Below, in pieces: positions 1 to 7,869 of a stretch of DNA of 18,811 bases. A program made the position numbers and the translations under genes. This DNA comes from Deltaproteobacteria bacterium (GTDB taxonomy: Bacteria; Desulfobacterota_B; Binatia; Bin18). Position 1 is the stretch's first letter, and each line of letters starts with the position of its first letter. The stretch spans positions 1 to 18,811 of the forward strand of contig JAAXHF010000141.1 in assembly GCA_012271025.1 (NCBI GenBank), given 5' to 3'. A model generated the notes under the pieces. That model was not told the origin of the DNA. It did no database searches and was given only the letters and a program-made list of their open reading frames with translations.

Positions 1-368
1 TACAGCCTAACGTAAAACGCTCTAAGTCTTTGATTTTCCGAGTGCTCAAAAGCCCGAAGGGGCTGAATTCAGCCAGTACCGGTGGGCGCTGTAATTTGCA
101 TCAGACGTTGGCAAAGGGGGAAGCGCGAAGCGCAGAGGGATTTCTGCGCCGGGAGCGTCCTCCGCGAAAAGAGAATTGCAAAGGGATACACCACCAGCAG
201 GAGATCAGCGATAGCTGCCGGATCATTCGTCGGCGTCATTTCCCCAGGCCGCGCTATGTTGGGCAAGGCCAATCTGAACATTCTTCGGACAAACTGCCCT
301 TTCACCCGCGATTCATTCAGTTGGGCCTCGCCCCTCTCGTCCCGTAAGTCCCTGATTTTCCTGCACTG
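1..368. other. Left-edge region without a supportable gene
   Basis: I find no convincing gene here. Short frames exist on both strands (for example 69-305 minus and 30-347 plus), but none has a good ribosome binding site plus a recognisable domain, and their translations are arginine- and serine-rich as expected of shadow frames. A TetR-operator-like palindrome and a TTGACA element lie just to the right and would suit a leftward promoter, so an unrecognised minus-strand gene or leader starting here cannot be excluded. Confidence 0.4.
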
Positions 369-384
369 CTGAACGGCCGTTCAG
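369..384. promoter_or_regulatory. Perfect 16-bp palindrome, TetR-operator-like
   Basis: The 16 bases read CTGAACGGCCGTTCAG on both strands with no spacer. The GAACG/CGTTC half-sites are of the kind bound by many TetR-family repressors. A minus-strand TTGACA hexamer lies about 27 bases upstream in the leftward direction (411-416), so the palindrome would sit near the start site of a leftward transcript. No TetR gene is visible in the window, so the regulator, if any, is outside it. The palindrome is seen directly; the operator role is inferred. Confidence 0.4.
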
Positions 385-387
385 TCT

Positions 388-420
388 GCTACGTCTCATA
401 ACGGCCAATGTGTCAACTTT
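388..420. repeat. Imperfect direct repeat, copy 1
   Basis: This 33-base element matches 1057-1088 at about 26 positions with one gap. The shared blocks are GCTACGTC, CATAA and GTGTCAACTT. The two copies flank the AT-richer membrane-protein gene at 442-996. On the minus strand each copy contains TTGACA (411-416 here), so they could be duplicated promoters read leftward. They could equally be traces of a duplication or insertion that brought in the gene between them. No clear -10 box is seen at standard spacing. Confidence 0.45.
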
Positions 421-441
421 CATCCTGGGTGGTGAGAGTCT

Positions 442-996
442 TTATTTTTTACCGAGCACAATCCCCTTGTCCTCGGCAACTATTATAAGTGCCATGAGGC
501 TGCCATTTGGCAGCGTCCCATCATCGTGCCCCAAATCCTCTCGTATGGCTCTTAGTATCTTTTCCATTTGTTGGAACATTTCCTCATTGGATGGACTGCG
601 ACCTGATTGCAGCTCAAATTCGTTCCACGCTGTAATAGCCTTTGGCCCGCCCCAAATTATGAGCGCTTTTTTGAAGCGCAGCATCTTTTCAAGCATATTC
701 TTGTTGGACAATTTTTGATTATTTTTTGTCGCCATTAGGATATCAAAAATTAAGTCCATTACCTCGGTGTAGCCTGCGCGTTTATCGGCAAAAAGTCTGG
801 CGTCAATCTCTCGTTTCTTTGTGTAGTAGTGAGCGGCTAGAGCTGCAATGATCACGGGAGGAAATCCGATGAGAGCTGCAATGACGCTGGTATCCGCTTT
901 GCTGATGTTGGCTATGAACACCCATACCAGCCAGCCAAAAAAAGCTACTATTGAGAGCAACAATAAGATTGCCAACCCTTGGATAAATTTGTTCAT
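442..996 (-). CDS. Small membrane protein with two N-terminal helices, unknown function
   Basis: The 184-residue product has two hydrophobic segments, at about residues 4-30 and 37-58, followed by a charged, probably cytoplasmic domain of about 125 residues that begins with a basic stretch (HYYTKKRE). The start is supported by AAGGA about 8 bases upstream of the ATG. The layout of paired N-terminal helices plus a soluble helical tail with a WGGPKAI motif recalls a widespread group of uncharacterised bacterial membrane proteins; I cannot name a function. The gene is visibly richer in A+T than its neighbours and lies between two related direct repeats, which suggests it was acquired. The right-hand repeat (1057-1088) contains a leftward TTGACA and may carry its promoter. 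It is probably expressed alone, since no gene follows closely downstream. Confidence 0.8.
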   Translation of the reverse strand: MNKFIQGLAILLLLSIVAFFGWLVWVFIANISKADTSVIAALIGFPPVIIAALAAHYYTKKREIDARLFADKRAGYTEVMDLIFDILMATKNNQKLSNKNMLEKMLRFKKALIIWGGPKAITAWNEFELQSGRSPSNEEMFQQMEKILRAIREDLGHDDGTLPNGSLMALIIVAEDKGIVLGKK

Positions 997-1056
997 ATGG
1001 CGGTTTCCTTCTAATGGTCCTTAGGTCAATTCAAGCGCTCACCCCATCGCCAAGTC

Positions 1057-1088
1057 GCTACGTCCATAAGGGGTGTTGTGTCAACTTC
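1057..1088. repeat. Imperfect direct repeat, copy 2
   Basis: This is the partner of the element at 388-420, in the same orientation and about 669 bases away. It lies 60-90 bases upstream of the membrane-protein start at 996. Its minus-strand TTGACA is at 1079-1084. Whether it is a promoter or a duplication scar cannot be settled from sequence alone. Confidence 0.45.
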
Positions 1089-1273
1089 AGTCCAGCCACT
1101 GGCCGCGCCGCTGGCATCACGGATCAATGGGTGAGCGGGGGCAAACCCACGGGGGCAGCAGGCCCACCGCGAGGCCGGCCTGCACCTCCTGGGCGTCCTT
1201 GTCCAGCTCGGCCGCAAAGTGGGCCAGCAGCCGGACGATCTCCCCGGGGGGATCGGCTTCCTCAGCCACCGTG

Positions 1274-1708
1274 TCACGGTTGGGCTGGCGCGGTGCGCTC
1301 GATCAGGGTCCGTAAGGCGTCGCCCTGCTGGCGCAGGGCTTCGAGCGTTTCTACGTGCTGCTCGCGGCTAGCGGTGACTTGGAGGCGGAAGGCTTCCATC
1401 GTTTCCTCGTGGCGCTCGACATGGTGCTGTTCGCGCCGCTCGCCCATGCGGATCAGGTAGCGAATGTCCCAGCCCACCACCCCGGCTTGGATCACGCCGA
1501 TCAAGAGCGCTACGGCCGCTTGGGTAATGCCGATCCAGAACACAATGTCGTTGCCGCTTTGTCGGGCGACCAGGCTGGCCTGCTGGATTTCCAGGCTGGC
1601 GCGTTGGATCTCCAGGCTGGCTTGCTGAATTTCCAGGCCGGCTTGCTGAATCTCCAGGCTCGTTTGCTCAACCAGGCTCAGCCGCCCGGCCGCAAACATC
1701 GGTTCCAT
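1274..1708 (-). CDS. Single-pass membrane protein with a 7-residue tandem repeat, unknown function
   Basis: The 144-residue product starts at an ATG preceded by AAGGAA at good spacing; a longer in-frame start at 1792 would overlap the CoA-transferase gene and has no such site. The N-terminus holds about four copies of LEIQQAS-like heptads (residues 18-45). A single membrane segment follows at about 56-80, then a long charged helical tail rich in Glu, Gln, His and Arg (about 88-139) that is likely a coiled coil. I do not recognise the family. It may be a scaffold or sensor-like membrane protein that oligomerises through the helices flanking the membrane segment, but that is inference. It lies 70 bases downstream of the CoA-transferase gene on the same strand and could be co-transcribed with it. 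Confidence 0.6.
   Translation of the reverse strand: MEPMFAAGRLSLVEQTSLEIQQAGLEIQQASLEIQRASLEIQQASLVARQSGNDIVFWIGITQAAVALLIGVIQAGVVGWDIRYLIRMGERREQHHVERHEETMEAFRLQVTASREQHVETLEALRQQGDALRTLIERTAPAQP
1571..1675. repeat. 21-bp tandem repeat (four good units plus one degenerate)
   Basis: Units begin at 1571, 1592, 1613, 1634 and 1655, each opening with CAGGCT or CAGGCC. The period of 21 keeps the frame and encodes the LEIQQAS heptads of the minus-strand membrane protein. The last unit is diverged. Such a repeat can gain or lose units by slippage without breaking the gene. Confidence 0.85.
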
Positions 1709-1778
1709 CGTCGTTTCCTTGTCAGCGGCCTTAATTTTTATCCAGGACAGTTTCGCGGCCGAGGCAAAGAACCGCCCG

Positions 1779-2957
1779 TCAGCCGAACACACCGCCGGCT
1801 CGGAGGTCGGCGATCTGGGCCGCCGACAGCCCGATCTCGGTCAGGACCTGCTCGGTATGCTCGCCGAGCATTGGCGCGGGCAAACGCAACTCGGCCGGGG
1901 TTTCGGCAAATCGGGCTGCCGGGCGGGTCATGCGCGTACGGCCGACGTGCGGATGCTCGGACTCGACGATCAGCCGGTTGGCCACGATCTGCTCGTTGGT
2001 CAGCATGTCGTGGCGACTCAGGGCCGGCGCGCACGGCACCTGCTCGGCATCGAGCCGGGCCAGCCACTCGGCGCTGGTACGAGTCTTCATGACCTCGGCC
2101 GTCATTTCGAGCCGGGCGTCGGCGTGTTTCATCCGCCCGGCGGGTGTGCGAAACCGCTCGTCCTCAAGCCACTCCGGTTTGTCCAGGGCCCGGACCATGC
2201 CGGCCCACTCCTTGTCCGACATCGCCCCGGCGGTGATATAGCCGTCGGCCGTCTCGAAGATCAGGTCACGGGTGTCGGGCGGCCGCGACACGGCCTTGCC
2301 GTCACGCACAAAGGTGTGGGAGGCCATGCCCTCCGGCCACAGGAACGACACCACCGCATCCAGCATCGCCAGGCGCACGTGCTGGCCCGTACCCGTCCGC
2401 TCGCGGGCCAGCAGCGCGGCGGTCATGGCCTGGGCTGCGGTCAGGGCCGTCACCTTGTCCGGAATGACCAGACGCATCATCTTGGGCCGTCCGGTCACGG
2501 GATCGCGCTGGATATCGGTCAGGCCGGACAGAGCCTGAATCACCGGATCGTAGACCCGCTTATGCGTATACGGACCGACCTCGCCAAAGCCGCTGATCGA
2601 GACATAGATCAGCTCGGGCTTGACCTGACGCAGGGCCGGCTCGTCAATGCCCAGGCGCTCGACCGCGCCGGGCCGAAAGTTCTGGACAAAGACATCCGAC
2701 TCGGCCACCAGCTGTTTGAGCAGCCCGACCCCCCGCTCGCACTTCAGGTCAAGGGCGACCGAGCGTTTGTTGCGGTTAATCATGCTGAAGGTCGGCGAGA
2801 TGCCTGTGGTGCTGAAGGCCCGAGTCAGGTCTCCGGCGTCTGGCGGCTCAACCTTAATCACGTCGGCCCCCTGATCGCCCAGAATCATGGTCGACATCGG
2901 GCCAGACAGCATCTGTGTCACATCAATCACACGGTAGCCGGCAAGCGGTCCAGGCAT
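1779..2957 (-). CDS. CaiB/BaiF-family (class III) CoA-transferase
   Basis: The 392-residue product has the usual length of class III CoA-transferases, which move CoA between carboxylic acids through an enzyme-bound aspartyl anhydride. Family hallmarks are the N-terminal segment with LGDQGADVIKVEPP (about 27-39), the NRNKRSVALDLK block (61-72), the NFRPGAVERLG block (93-103), and YDPVIQALSG with the likely catalytic aspartate at residue 137. The start is set by AAAGGAGA about 8 bases before the ATG; the frame stays open far upstream but that part covers the neighbouring amidohydrolase gene. It diverges from the amidohydrolase across a 141-base gap. Such enzymes serve carnitine, bile acid, oxalate or dicarboxylate breakdown; the substrate here cannot be read from sequence. 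Confidence 0.93.
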   Translation of the reverse strand: MPGPLAGYRVIDVTQMLSGPMSTMILGDQGADVIKVEPPDAGDLTRAFSTTGISPTFSMINRNKRSVALDLKCERGVGLLKQLVAESDVFVQNFRPGAVERLGIDEPALRQVKPELIYVSISGFGEVGPYTHKRVYDPVIQALSGLTDIQRDPVTGRPKMMRLVIPDKVTALTAAQAMTAALLARERTGTGQHVRLAMLDAVVSFLWPEGMASHTFVRDGKAVSRPPDTRDLIFETADGYITAGAMSDKEWAGMVRALDKPEWLEDERFRTPAGRMKHADARLEMTAEVMKTRTSAEWLARLDAEQVPCAPALSRHDMLTNEQIVANRLIVESEHPHVGRTRMTRPAARFAETPAELRLPAPMLGEHTEQVLTEIGLSAAQIADLRAGGVFG

Positions 2958-3098
2958 AAGCGCGTCTCCTTTGGCGCCTATCCTAGCGAAGGCCGGGACC
3001 GAGGGGAACAGGCACACCCCACCTCTTGGCCGGGGCTCTTCAAAAGTCCGCCCAGGTATGCTTTTGATCGGAGAGCCCGAACCGAAAGGAGGGAGACG
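2958..3098. promoter_or_regulatory. Divergent intergenic region, presumed back-to-back promoters
   Basis: The 141 bases separate two divergent genes, so they must hold both promoters or a shared control site. Each side ends in a strong ribosome binding site: AAAGGAGA for the CoA-transferase and AAAGGAGGG at 3085-3093 for the amidohydrolase. I see no convincing -35/-10 pair and no clear palindrome. Confidence 0.35.
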
Positions 3099-4265
3099 AT
3101 GACGCCTCCACAACTGCCGAGCCTGCCCATGTCCGGCGCGATTGACGCCGACGGCCATATTCTTGAAGCCCCGGATCTGTGGGAAACATATCTGGAAGCC
3201 CAGTACCGCGACCGGGCCGTCCGCATCCGCAAGGACGACGACGGCCTCGAATACCTCGAAGTCAACGGCCGGCCGTGCAAAATGGTCCGACGCGGGGCTC
3301 CCTCCAGCCTGGGCGTGATGGACCAGCTGGGCGGCTTCAGGTTTGAGCGCGAACCGACCGGCAGCGGCTATGTTGACAACGCCTCGTTCGGCTCGATGGA
3401 CCCCACCGAGCGCCTCCAGCGCCTGGACATCGAGAACATCGAGCGCGCCTTTCTGTACCCGACCCTGGGCCTGCTGTGGGAGCCCGAGTGCGAGGATCTC
3501 GAACTGTCGATGGCCTACGCCCGGGCCTACAACCGCTGGATCGTCGATTTCTGTTCCGATTCGGGCGGCCGCCTGATCCCGATTGCCCATATTCCGTTCG
3601 GCCTACCAGAGTTGGCCGAGGCCGAGCTGCGCCGGGCGGCCACAGACGGCGCCAAGGGCTTTTTCGCCCCGCCGTTTATCTGGAGCCGCAAGGCGCACGG
3701 CCATCCCGACCACCACCGCATCTTTGCCGCCGCCCAGGAGCTGGGCCTGCCGTTCGGGATTCATCCGTCGTTTGAGCCGCACTGGGCCGCCCCGACCCGC
3801 TTCGGCAAGATGACCGGCAGAGACACGGCCTTCTTTCAGAACGTCGCCCTGGGTAACGTCATCCGCGAGGGCTTTACCACCCTGTTTCAGTACGGCGTGT
3901 TCGACCTGTTTCCCGAACTCAAGGTGATTGTCCTGGAGGTCGGCGCGGGCTGGGCCGGCTACTGGATCGAGCGCATGGACGCCGCCTACGGATCACCGCT
4001 GGGCCAGAGCGTGCCGCTCAAACACAAGCCCAGCGACTATTTTCGGCGTCAGTGCTGGATTTCGGGCGACCCCGACGAGCGCTCGGTGGCCGGGGTGATC
4101 CCCTTTGTCGGCGAGGACCGGTTTTTCTGGGCCAGCGACTTCCCCCACTCCGACCACCCGCCCGAGTACATCCCCAACCTGATCGAACTCGTCTCTCTGC
4201 TGCCGGACTCCGCCCGGCCCGGCCTGCTGGGCCAGAACGTCCTGGACTGCTACGGCCTGAGCTGA
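3099..4265 (+). CDS. Amidohydrolase-2 (ACMSD-like) family metal-dependent hydrolase or decarboxylase
   Basis: The 388-residue product belongs to the amidohydrolase-2 branch related to aminocarboxymuconate-semialdehyde decarboxylase. These are metal-dependent TIM-barrel enzymes acting on carboxylated or aromatic compounds. Visible signature residues are DADGH at 16-20 on the first strand, H222 in IHPSF, E280 in VLEVGAGW and D347 in ASDFPHSD near the C-terminus, in the order expected for the barrel. The start is fixed by AAAGGAGGG ending 5 bases before the ATG; the much longer open frame upstream lies over the CoA-transferase gene. It is divergent from that gene and only 30 bases upstream of a dehydrogenase on the same strand, so the three may share a catabolic role. 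The substrate is unknown. Confidence 0.9.
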   Translation: MTPPQLPSLPMSGAIDADGHILEAPDLWETYLEAQYRDRAVRIRKDDDGLEYLEVNGRPCKMVRRGAPSSLGVMDQLGGFRFEREPTGSGYVDNASFGSMDPTERLQRLDIENIERAFLYPTLGLLWEPECEDLELSMAYARAYNRWIVDFCSDSGGRLIPIAHIPFGLPELAEAELRRAATDGAKGFFAPPFIWSRKAHGHPDHHRIFAAAQELGLPFGIHPSFEPHWAAPTRFGKMTGRDTAFFQNVALGNVIREGFTTLFQYGVFDLFPELKVIVLEVGAGWAGYWIERMDAAYGSPLGQSVPLKHKPSDYFRRQCWISGDPDERSVAGVIPFVGEDRFFWASDFPHSDHPPEYIPNLIELVSLLPDSARPGLLGQNVLDCYGLS

Positions 4266-4295
4266 GTTGGGACATGGCCGGGGTTCGGGGGACGC

Positions 4296-5540
4296 ATGAC
4301 CACCAATCTATACGCGGCTGCGGTTCAACAGTTCGACAAAGCCGCCCGCTATCTCGATATTGACCCCGGCCTCGCCGCCTATCTGCGCCTGCCGAAACGG
4401 GAGCTGACGGTCAACTTCCCGGTCGAGATGGACGACGGGTCGGTGCGGGTGTTTACCGGTTATCGGGTGCATCACAGCGCCGCCCTGGGGCCGACCAAGG
4501 GCGGACTGCGCTACCACCCGTCGGTCAGCCTGGACGATACCCGCGCCCTGGCCATGTGGATGACCTGGAAGTGCGCGGTTCTGGGCATCCCCTACGGCGG
4601 GGCAAAGGGCGGGGTGGTGTGTGCGCCGCACGAGCTGTCGGTTCGAGAACTCGAAAACCTCACCCGCCGCTATGCGACCGAAATCAGCGTGCTGATGAAC
4701 CCCCAGGGCGATATCCCGGCCCCGGATGTCGGGACCGGCGAGCGGGAAATGGCCTGGATCATGGACACCTATTCCATGCACCACGGCTATTCGGTCCCGG
4801 CCGTGGTGACCGGCAAACCCCTGGCCATCGGCGGCTCGCTGGGTCGGCGCGAAGCCACCGGTCGGGGGGTCATGCTGACCACCCTGGAGGTCCTCAAACG
4901 CAAGAGAATTGCGATCAAGGGCGCCCGGATCGCGGTCCAAGGGTTTGGCAAGGTCGGGGCGCCGGCCGCGTATCTGACCCAGGAACGTGGGGCCAGGATC
5001 ATTGCCGTCAGCGACGCCCAGGGCGGCGTGTATCATCCCGGCGGGCTGGCCTGCCGTGAGTTGGTACGCCATGCGGACCAGCACGGCACAGTCAGCGGCT
5101 ACCCCGGGGCAGAGCCGATCAGCAATGCCGACCTGCTCCAGCTGGAATGTGACGTGCTGATGCTGTGCGCCCTGGAAAATCAGATCACGGCCACCAACGC
5201 CCCGGCTGTTCGGGCTCGCATCATTGCCGAAGGCGCCAACGGCCCGCTCACCCCGGAGGCCGATGAATTCCTGATCGAGAAGGGGGTGTTTATTATCCCC
5301 GACGTGTTGTGCAACGGCGGTGGGGTGAGCGTGTCGTATTTCGAGTGGGTCCAGGGTCTGCAATCCTTTTTCTGGACCGAAGACGAAATCAACGAACGCC
5401 TGCGCCAGATCATGGTCCGCGGCTTTCATCAGGTCTCGCGTCTGGCCCACGAAAAGCGGGTCGATAACCGGACTGCGTCCCAGATTCTGGCCATTGAGCG
5501 GGTCGCCGCAGCCATGACCCAACGCGGGATATACCCCTAA
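4296..5540 (+). CDS. gdhA: Glu/Leu/Phe/Val-type dehydrogenase, probably glutamate dehydrogenase
   Basis: The 414-residue product matches the short hexameric glutamate dehydrogenase class, which interconverts glutamate with 2-oxoglutarate and ammonia. Visible signatures are GPTKGGLRYHP with K68, K92, the catalytic-lysine motif PYGGAKGGV with K104, DIPAPDVGT (139-147) and the Rossmann motif GFGKVG (216-221). An aspartate in AVSDAQGG (about residue 240), at the end of the second strand of the nucleotide domain, favours NAD over NADP. A G-rich site (GGGGGA) precedes the ATG. It follows the amidohydrolase by 30 bases and is probably co-transcribed. Its stop codon overlaps that of the convergent SDR gene. 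Leucine or phenylalanine dehydrogenase is possible but less likely from the length and substrate-lysine motifs. Confidence 0.93.
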   Translation: MTTNLYAAAVQQFDKAARYLDIDPGLAAYLRLPKRELTVNFPVEMDDGSVRVFTGYRVHHSAALGPTKGGLRYHPSVSLDDTRALAMWMTWKCAVLGIPYGGAKGGVVCAPHELSVRELENLTRRYATEISVLMNPQGDIPAPDVGTGEREMAWIMDTYSMHHGYSVPAVVTGKPLAIGGSLGRREATGRGVMLTTLEVLKRKRIAIKGARIAVQGFGKVGAPAAYLTQERGARIIAVSDAQGGVYHPGGLACRELVRHADQHGTVSGYPGAEPISNADLLQLECDVLMLCALENQITATNAPAVRARIIAEGANGPLTPEADEFLIEKGVFIIPDVLCNGGGVSVSYFEWVQGLQSFFWTEDEINERLRQIMVRGFHQVSRLAHEKRVDNRTASQILAIERVAAAMTQRGIYP

Positions 5541-6442
5541 CCGTGCTTGCCCAGACAGTGGCGCAGCGCGCCCTCCAACTCGGGCTGACGGAAGCTGTAG
5601 CCGCTGGCCAGCAGCCGGGCGGGCTCGACTCGGGTACTGGCCAGCAGCAGTGCGTCGGCCATATCGCCGAGGGCCAGACGGGCCACAAAGCCCGGCAGCG
5701 GCACAAGCGTCGGACGGCCGAGCACCGTGCCCAGGGTTGTGGTGAAGACCCGGTTGGTCACGGGCTGGGGCGCCACGGCATTGACCGCCCCCCCAAGCCC
5801 ATCGTGTATCAGGGCGTGATGGATCGCCCCGATCACGTCATCCAGGCCGATCCAGCTCCAGTACTGGTCTCCGCTGCCGATCACTCCGCCGGCTCCCAGC
5901 CTGAACGGCAGCAGCATCCTGGCCAGGGCGCCGCCGGCCGGGCTCAGCACCACCCCGATGCGGAGCAGGACGGTGCGGATGCCGGCGTCCCGGGCCGGCT
6001 GGCTGGCCGCCTCCCAGGCCTCGCACACCTCGGCCAGAAATCCGCTCCCGGCCGGACTGTCCTCCAACATCAGGTCGGCCCCCCGGTCGCCGTAGAAACC
6101 GATGGCCGAGGCACACACCAGGACCTTGGGCGGCCGGGAGAGTTTAGCCAGGGTTTCACTCAGCAGACGGGTTGAGTTGATCCGGCTGTCCCGAATGCGG
6201 GCCTTTTGTCGGGCGGTCCAGCGTCCGCTGGCGATGTTCTCGCCAGCCAGATGAACGAATCCGTCCAGCCCCTCCAGGCTGTTCGGTTCCAAGCGCCCGG
6301 CTTGGGGATTCCACTCAATCTCCGCAGCGCCGGCCGTGGCCGGCGAACGGACGAGACGGCTCAGGCGGTGTCCTCCGCCAGCCAGAAAAGATACGAGCGC
6401 CGATCCGAGCAGTCCGCTGGAGCCGGTCACGGCAATATGCAT
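5537..6442 (-). CDS. TIGR01777-family SDR / NAD-dependent epimerase-like protein (YfcH type)
   Basis: The 301-residue product is an extended short-chain dehydrogenase-like protein of the TIGR01777 group. It has the nucleotide-binding motif TGSSGLLG (6-13), the family blocks HLAGENIA (64-71) and ASAIGFYGDRG (111-121), and a C-terminal DUF1731-like segment (RVEPARLLASGY). The in-cell reaction is not established for the family. The start is the ATG preceded by GAGGAGG at 7 bases; the frame is open upstream to 6547, but that part contains a perfect inverted repeat and has no SD. The gene converges on the dehydrogenase with a 4-base overlap of the stop codons (5537-5540), so no separate terminator lies between them. 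Confidence 0.9.
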   Translation of the reverse strand: MHIAVTGSSGLLGSALVSFLAGGGHRLSRLVRSPATAGAAEIEWNPQAGRLEPNSLEGLDGFVHLAGENIASGRWTARQKARIRDSRINSTRLLSETLAKLSRPPKVLVCASAIGFYGDRGADLMLEDSPAGSGFLAEVCEAWEAASQPARDAGIRTVLLRIGVVLSPAGGALARMLLPFRLGAGGVIGSGDQYWSWIGLDDVIGAIHHALIHDGLGGAVNAVAPQPVTNRVFTTTLGTVLGRPTLVPLPGFVARLALGDMADALLLASTRVEPARLLASGYSFRQPELEGALRHCLGKHG

Positions 6443-6462
6443 GGGCGAGCCTCCTCGTGCGG

Positions 6463-6515
6463 CAGCAGGGAACGTGTTGACCGATGGATGCGGAAGGAGA
6501 ACACGTTCCCTGCTG
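6463..6515. repeat. Perfect 16-bp inverted repeat in the leader of the SDR gene
   Basis: The arms at 6463-6478 and 6500-6515 are exact reverse complements (CAGCAGGGAACGTGTT and its complement) around a 21-base loop. It lies 20-75 bases upstream of the SDR start codon, so a leftward transcript would fold it into a strong hairpin in the 5' leader. There is no T-run after it, so a simple intrinsic terminator is unlikely. It could be a regulatory hairpin or a widely spaced operator with AACGTGTT half-sites. Confidence 0.7.
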
Positions 6516-6669
6516 GCAGCGTGGGCGACCATATCCTGTCGGGTCACGGTATGTCGATAGGTGAACAGGCGGGAGTCAGGCGCTCGAAAGCCCCCGGACG
6601 CGCGTGCCAGGCAAAGACCTCCTCGGCCGAGGCCGGAATGCGGGACCTGTGGATGAAAATCGACATAGC

Positions 6670-7854
6670 CTACTGAGAGCGCGCCTGGCGTGCTACGCCC
6701 TGAGCGGACGGGGCGTAGCCGGTCAGCTCAACATAGCCGTGGCCGTGCAGGGGTCGGCCGTCGGCCTGTCCCCGGACCGCCACCGCCCCCTCCCAATAGC
6801 GGATGGACAGGGGCAGTTCCTGGTCGGCCACATGCGGCCACAGCTCGAACGCGATCCGCTCGGCCGGAATCTGGAACCGCCAGCGGGCGGGATAGCGCCC
6901 TCCGCCGCGCGGACTGTCCCAGTAGGCGTCCACCTCGATGCGGACATCGGCCTGTCCCAGCCGCCGGGTCTCGCCGTTGGCCCGCACCAGGGTGCCGCTG
7001 CTGAAGCCGTCGGGCTGACCATCGGCTCGCCGCAGCCGAAAAAACATCAGCTCGCTGCCGTCGGACAGCTGGAGCCCAAACCAATCCCAGCCGCGGTACT
7101 CCTCGCCCAACACGCTGGTGCTCCACTCGCGGTCCAGCCAGCTCGTGCCGCTGACCTCAAACGTCTCATCGGCGATGCGCAGCGTTCCTCGGGTCGGCAT
7201 CCGGGTCAGCGAATAGTAGTACGACGCGTTGCCCGCCTCGGGCCCTTTCTGGCTCAGCCCCCGGTCGCCGTGCAGCACCACCGGCTTGGCGCTGTGGAGT
7301 TGCAGATCGAGGCCAATCTCGCCCTGCCCGGCCCGCAGACGGACCGGCAGACCAGTCTGAGCCCGGGCCGACCAGTCCTCGACCCACACCGCAAACGGCT
7401 GCGCTTGCGCGCCGGCCAGTCCCAGGGCCGCGCGGCTGAAACGCTCGAAGGCGTAGAAGCGCCCGGTTTCCACATCGGTCAGCGCCAGGTGGGCCATATA
7501 CACCTGGGCCGTGGCCCAGGCAGACTCGCGGGCCGCCACCTGGGGGGCCAGGGCGGACCGAAAAAAGGTCAGTTGGAACCCGAAATGCCGCCCGTCCGCA
7601 GTCTGCACGTTGCCGGTGTAATACCACCACTCGGTGCGGTACTCGGGATGCGGCCCGTGGTCACGCGGAAACGACCACACGCGCGGCCTGAGGGCTCGGG
7701 CAAAGCCGGTCGTGTCGCCGCCCAGGACCTGGCTCACCGACAGGCTGGCCTGGATCGCCCCGGGCTGATGCGGCCGGCTCAAGACGTACACGCCGCCGAG
7801 CAGCACGCCCAGCAGCGCCAGACCGACGGCCACCCAGCCAAGACCCCGAGCCAT
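6670..7854 (-). CDS. Lipocalin-like / CrtC (AttH-like) domain protein, membrane-anchored
   Basis: The 394-residue product has one N-terminal hydrophobic segment (about 5-25), a signal anchor or uncleaved signal, which places the rest outside the cytoplasm. The body shows the conserved RTEWWYYTGN block (73-82), the QLTFFR block (94-99) and WLDREWSTS (239-247). These belong to the CrtC (carotenoid 1,2-hydratase) / AttH lipocalin-fold family, which binds hydrophobic, often isoprenoid ligands. GGAGGGG precedes the ATG. It starts 15 bases after the end of the UbiA-type gene and is surely in the same operon, which fits handling of a prenylated or isoprenoid compound. True carotenoid hydratase activity is not assured, because many members are uncharacterised and no other carotenoid gene is nearby. 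Confidence 0.85.
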   Translation of the reverse strand: MARGLGWVAVGLALLGVLLGGVYVLSRPHQPGAIQASLSVSQVLGGDTTGFARALRPRVWSFPRDHGPHPEYRTEWWYYTGNVQTADGRHFGFQLTFFRSALAPQVAARESAWATAQVYMAHLALTDVETGRFYAFERFSRAALGLAGAQAQPFAVWVEDWSARAQTGLPVRLRAGQGEIGLDLQLHSAKPVVLHGDRGLSQKGPEAGNASYYYSLTRMPTRGTLRIADETFEVSGTSWLDREWSTSVLGEEYRGWDWFGLQLSDGSELMFFRLRRADGQPDGFSSGTLVRANGETRRLGQADVRIEVDAYWDSPRGGGRYPARWRFQIPAERIAFELWPHVADQELPLSIRYWEGAVAVRGQADGRPLHGHGYVELTGYAPSAQGVARQARSQ

Positions 7855-7869
7855 CGCCCCTCCCCTTCC

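Noticed and set aside
69..347. Short overlapping frames on both strands near the left edge
   Set aside because: No SD, no domain, and composition typical of random frames.
1117..1269. 50-residue minus-strand frame just after the heptad-repeat membrane protein
   Set aside because: It starts with GTG four bases after the stop and has plausible composition (a helical LLAHFAAELDKDAQ stretch), but there is no SD and no family match; it might be a frameshifted remnant.
1719..3098. Long open frame upstream of and in frame with the amidohydrolase
   Set aside because: It is antisense to the CoA-transferase gene, rich in Gly, His, Arg and Gln, and the real start has a strong SD at 3085-3093.
4308..5522. 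Long minus-strand frame opposite the dehydrogenase
   Set aside because: The plus-strand product carries all family motifs; this frame has none.
6443..6547. N-terminal extension of the TIGR01777 protein
   Set aside because: The extension crosses a perfect inverted repeat, and the shorter start has a strong SD and begins directly with the Rossmann strand.
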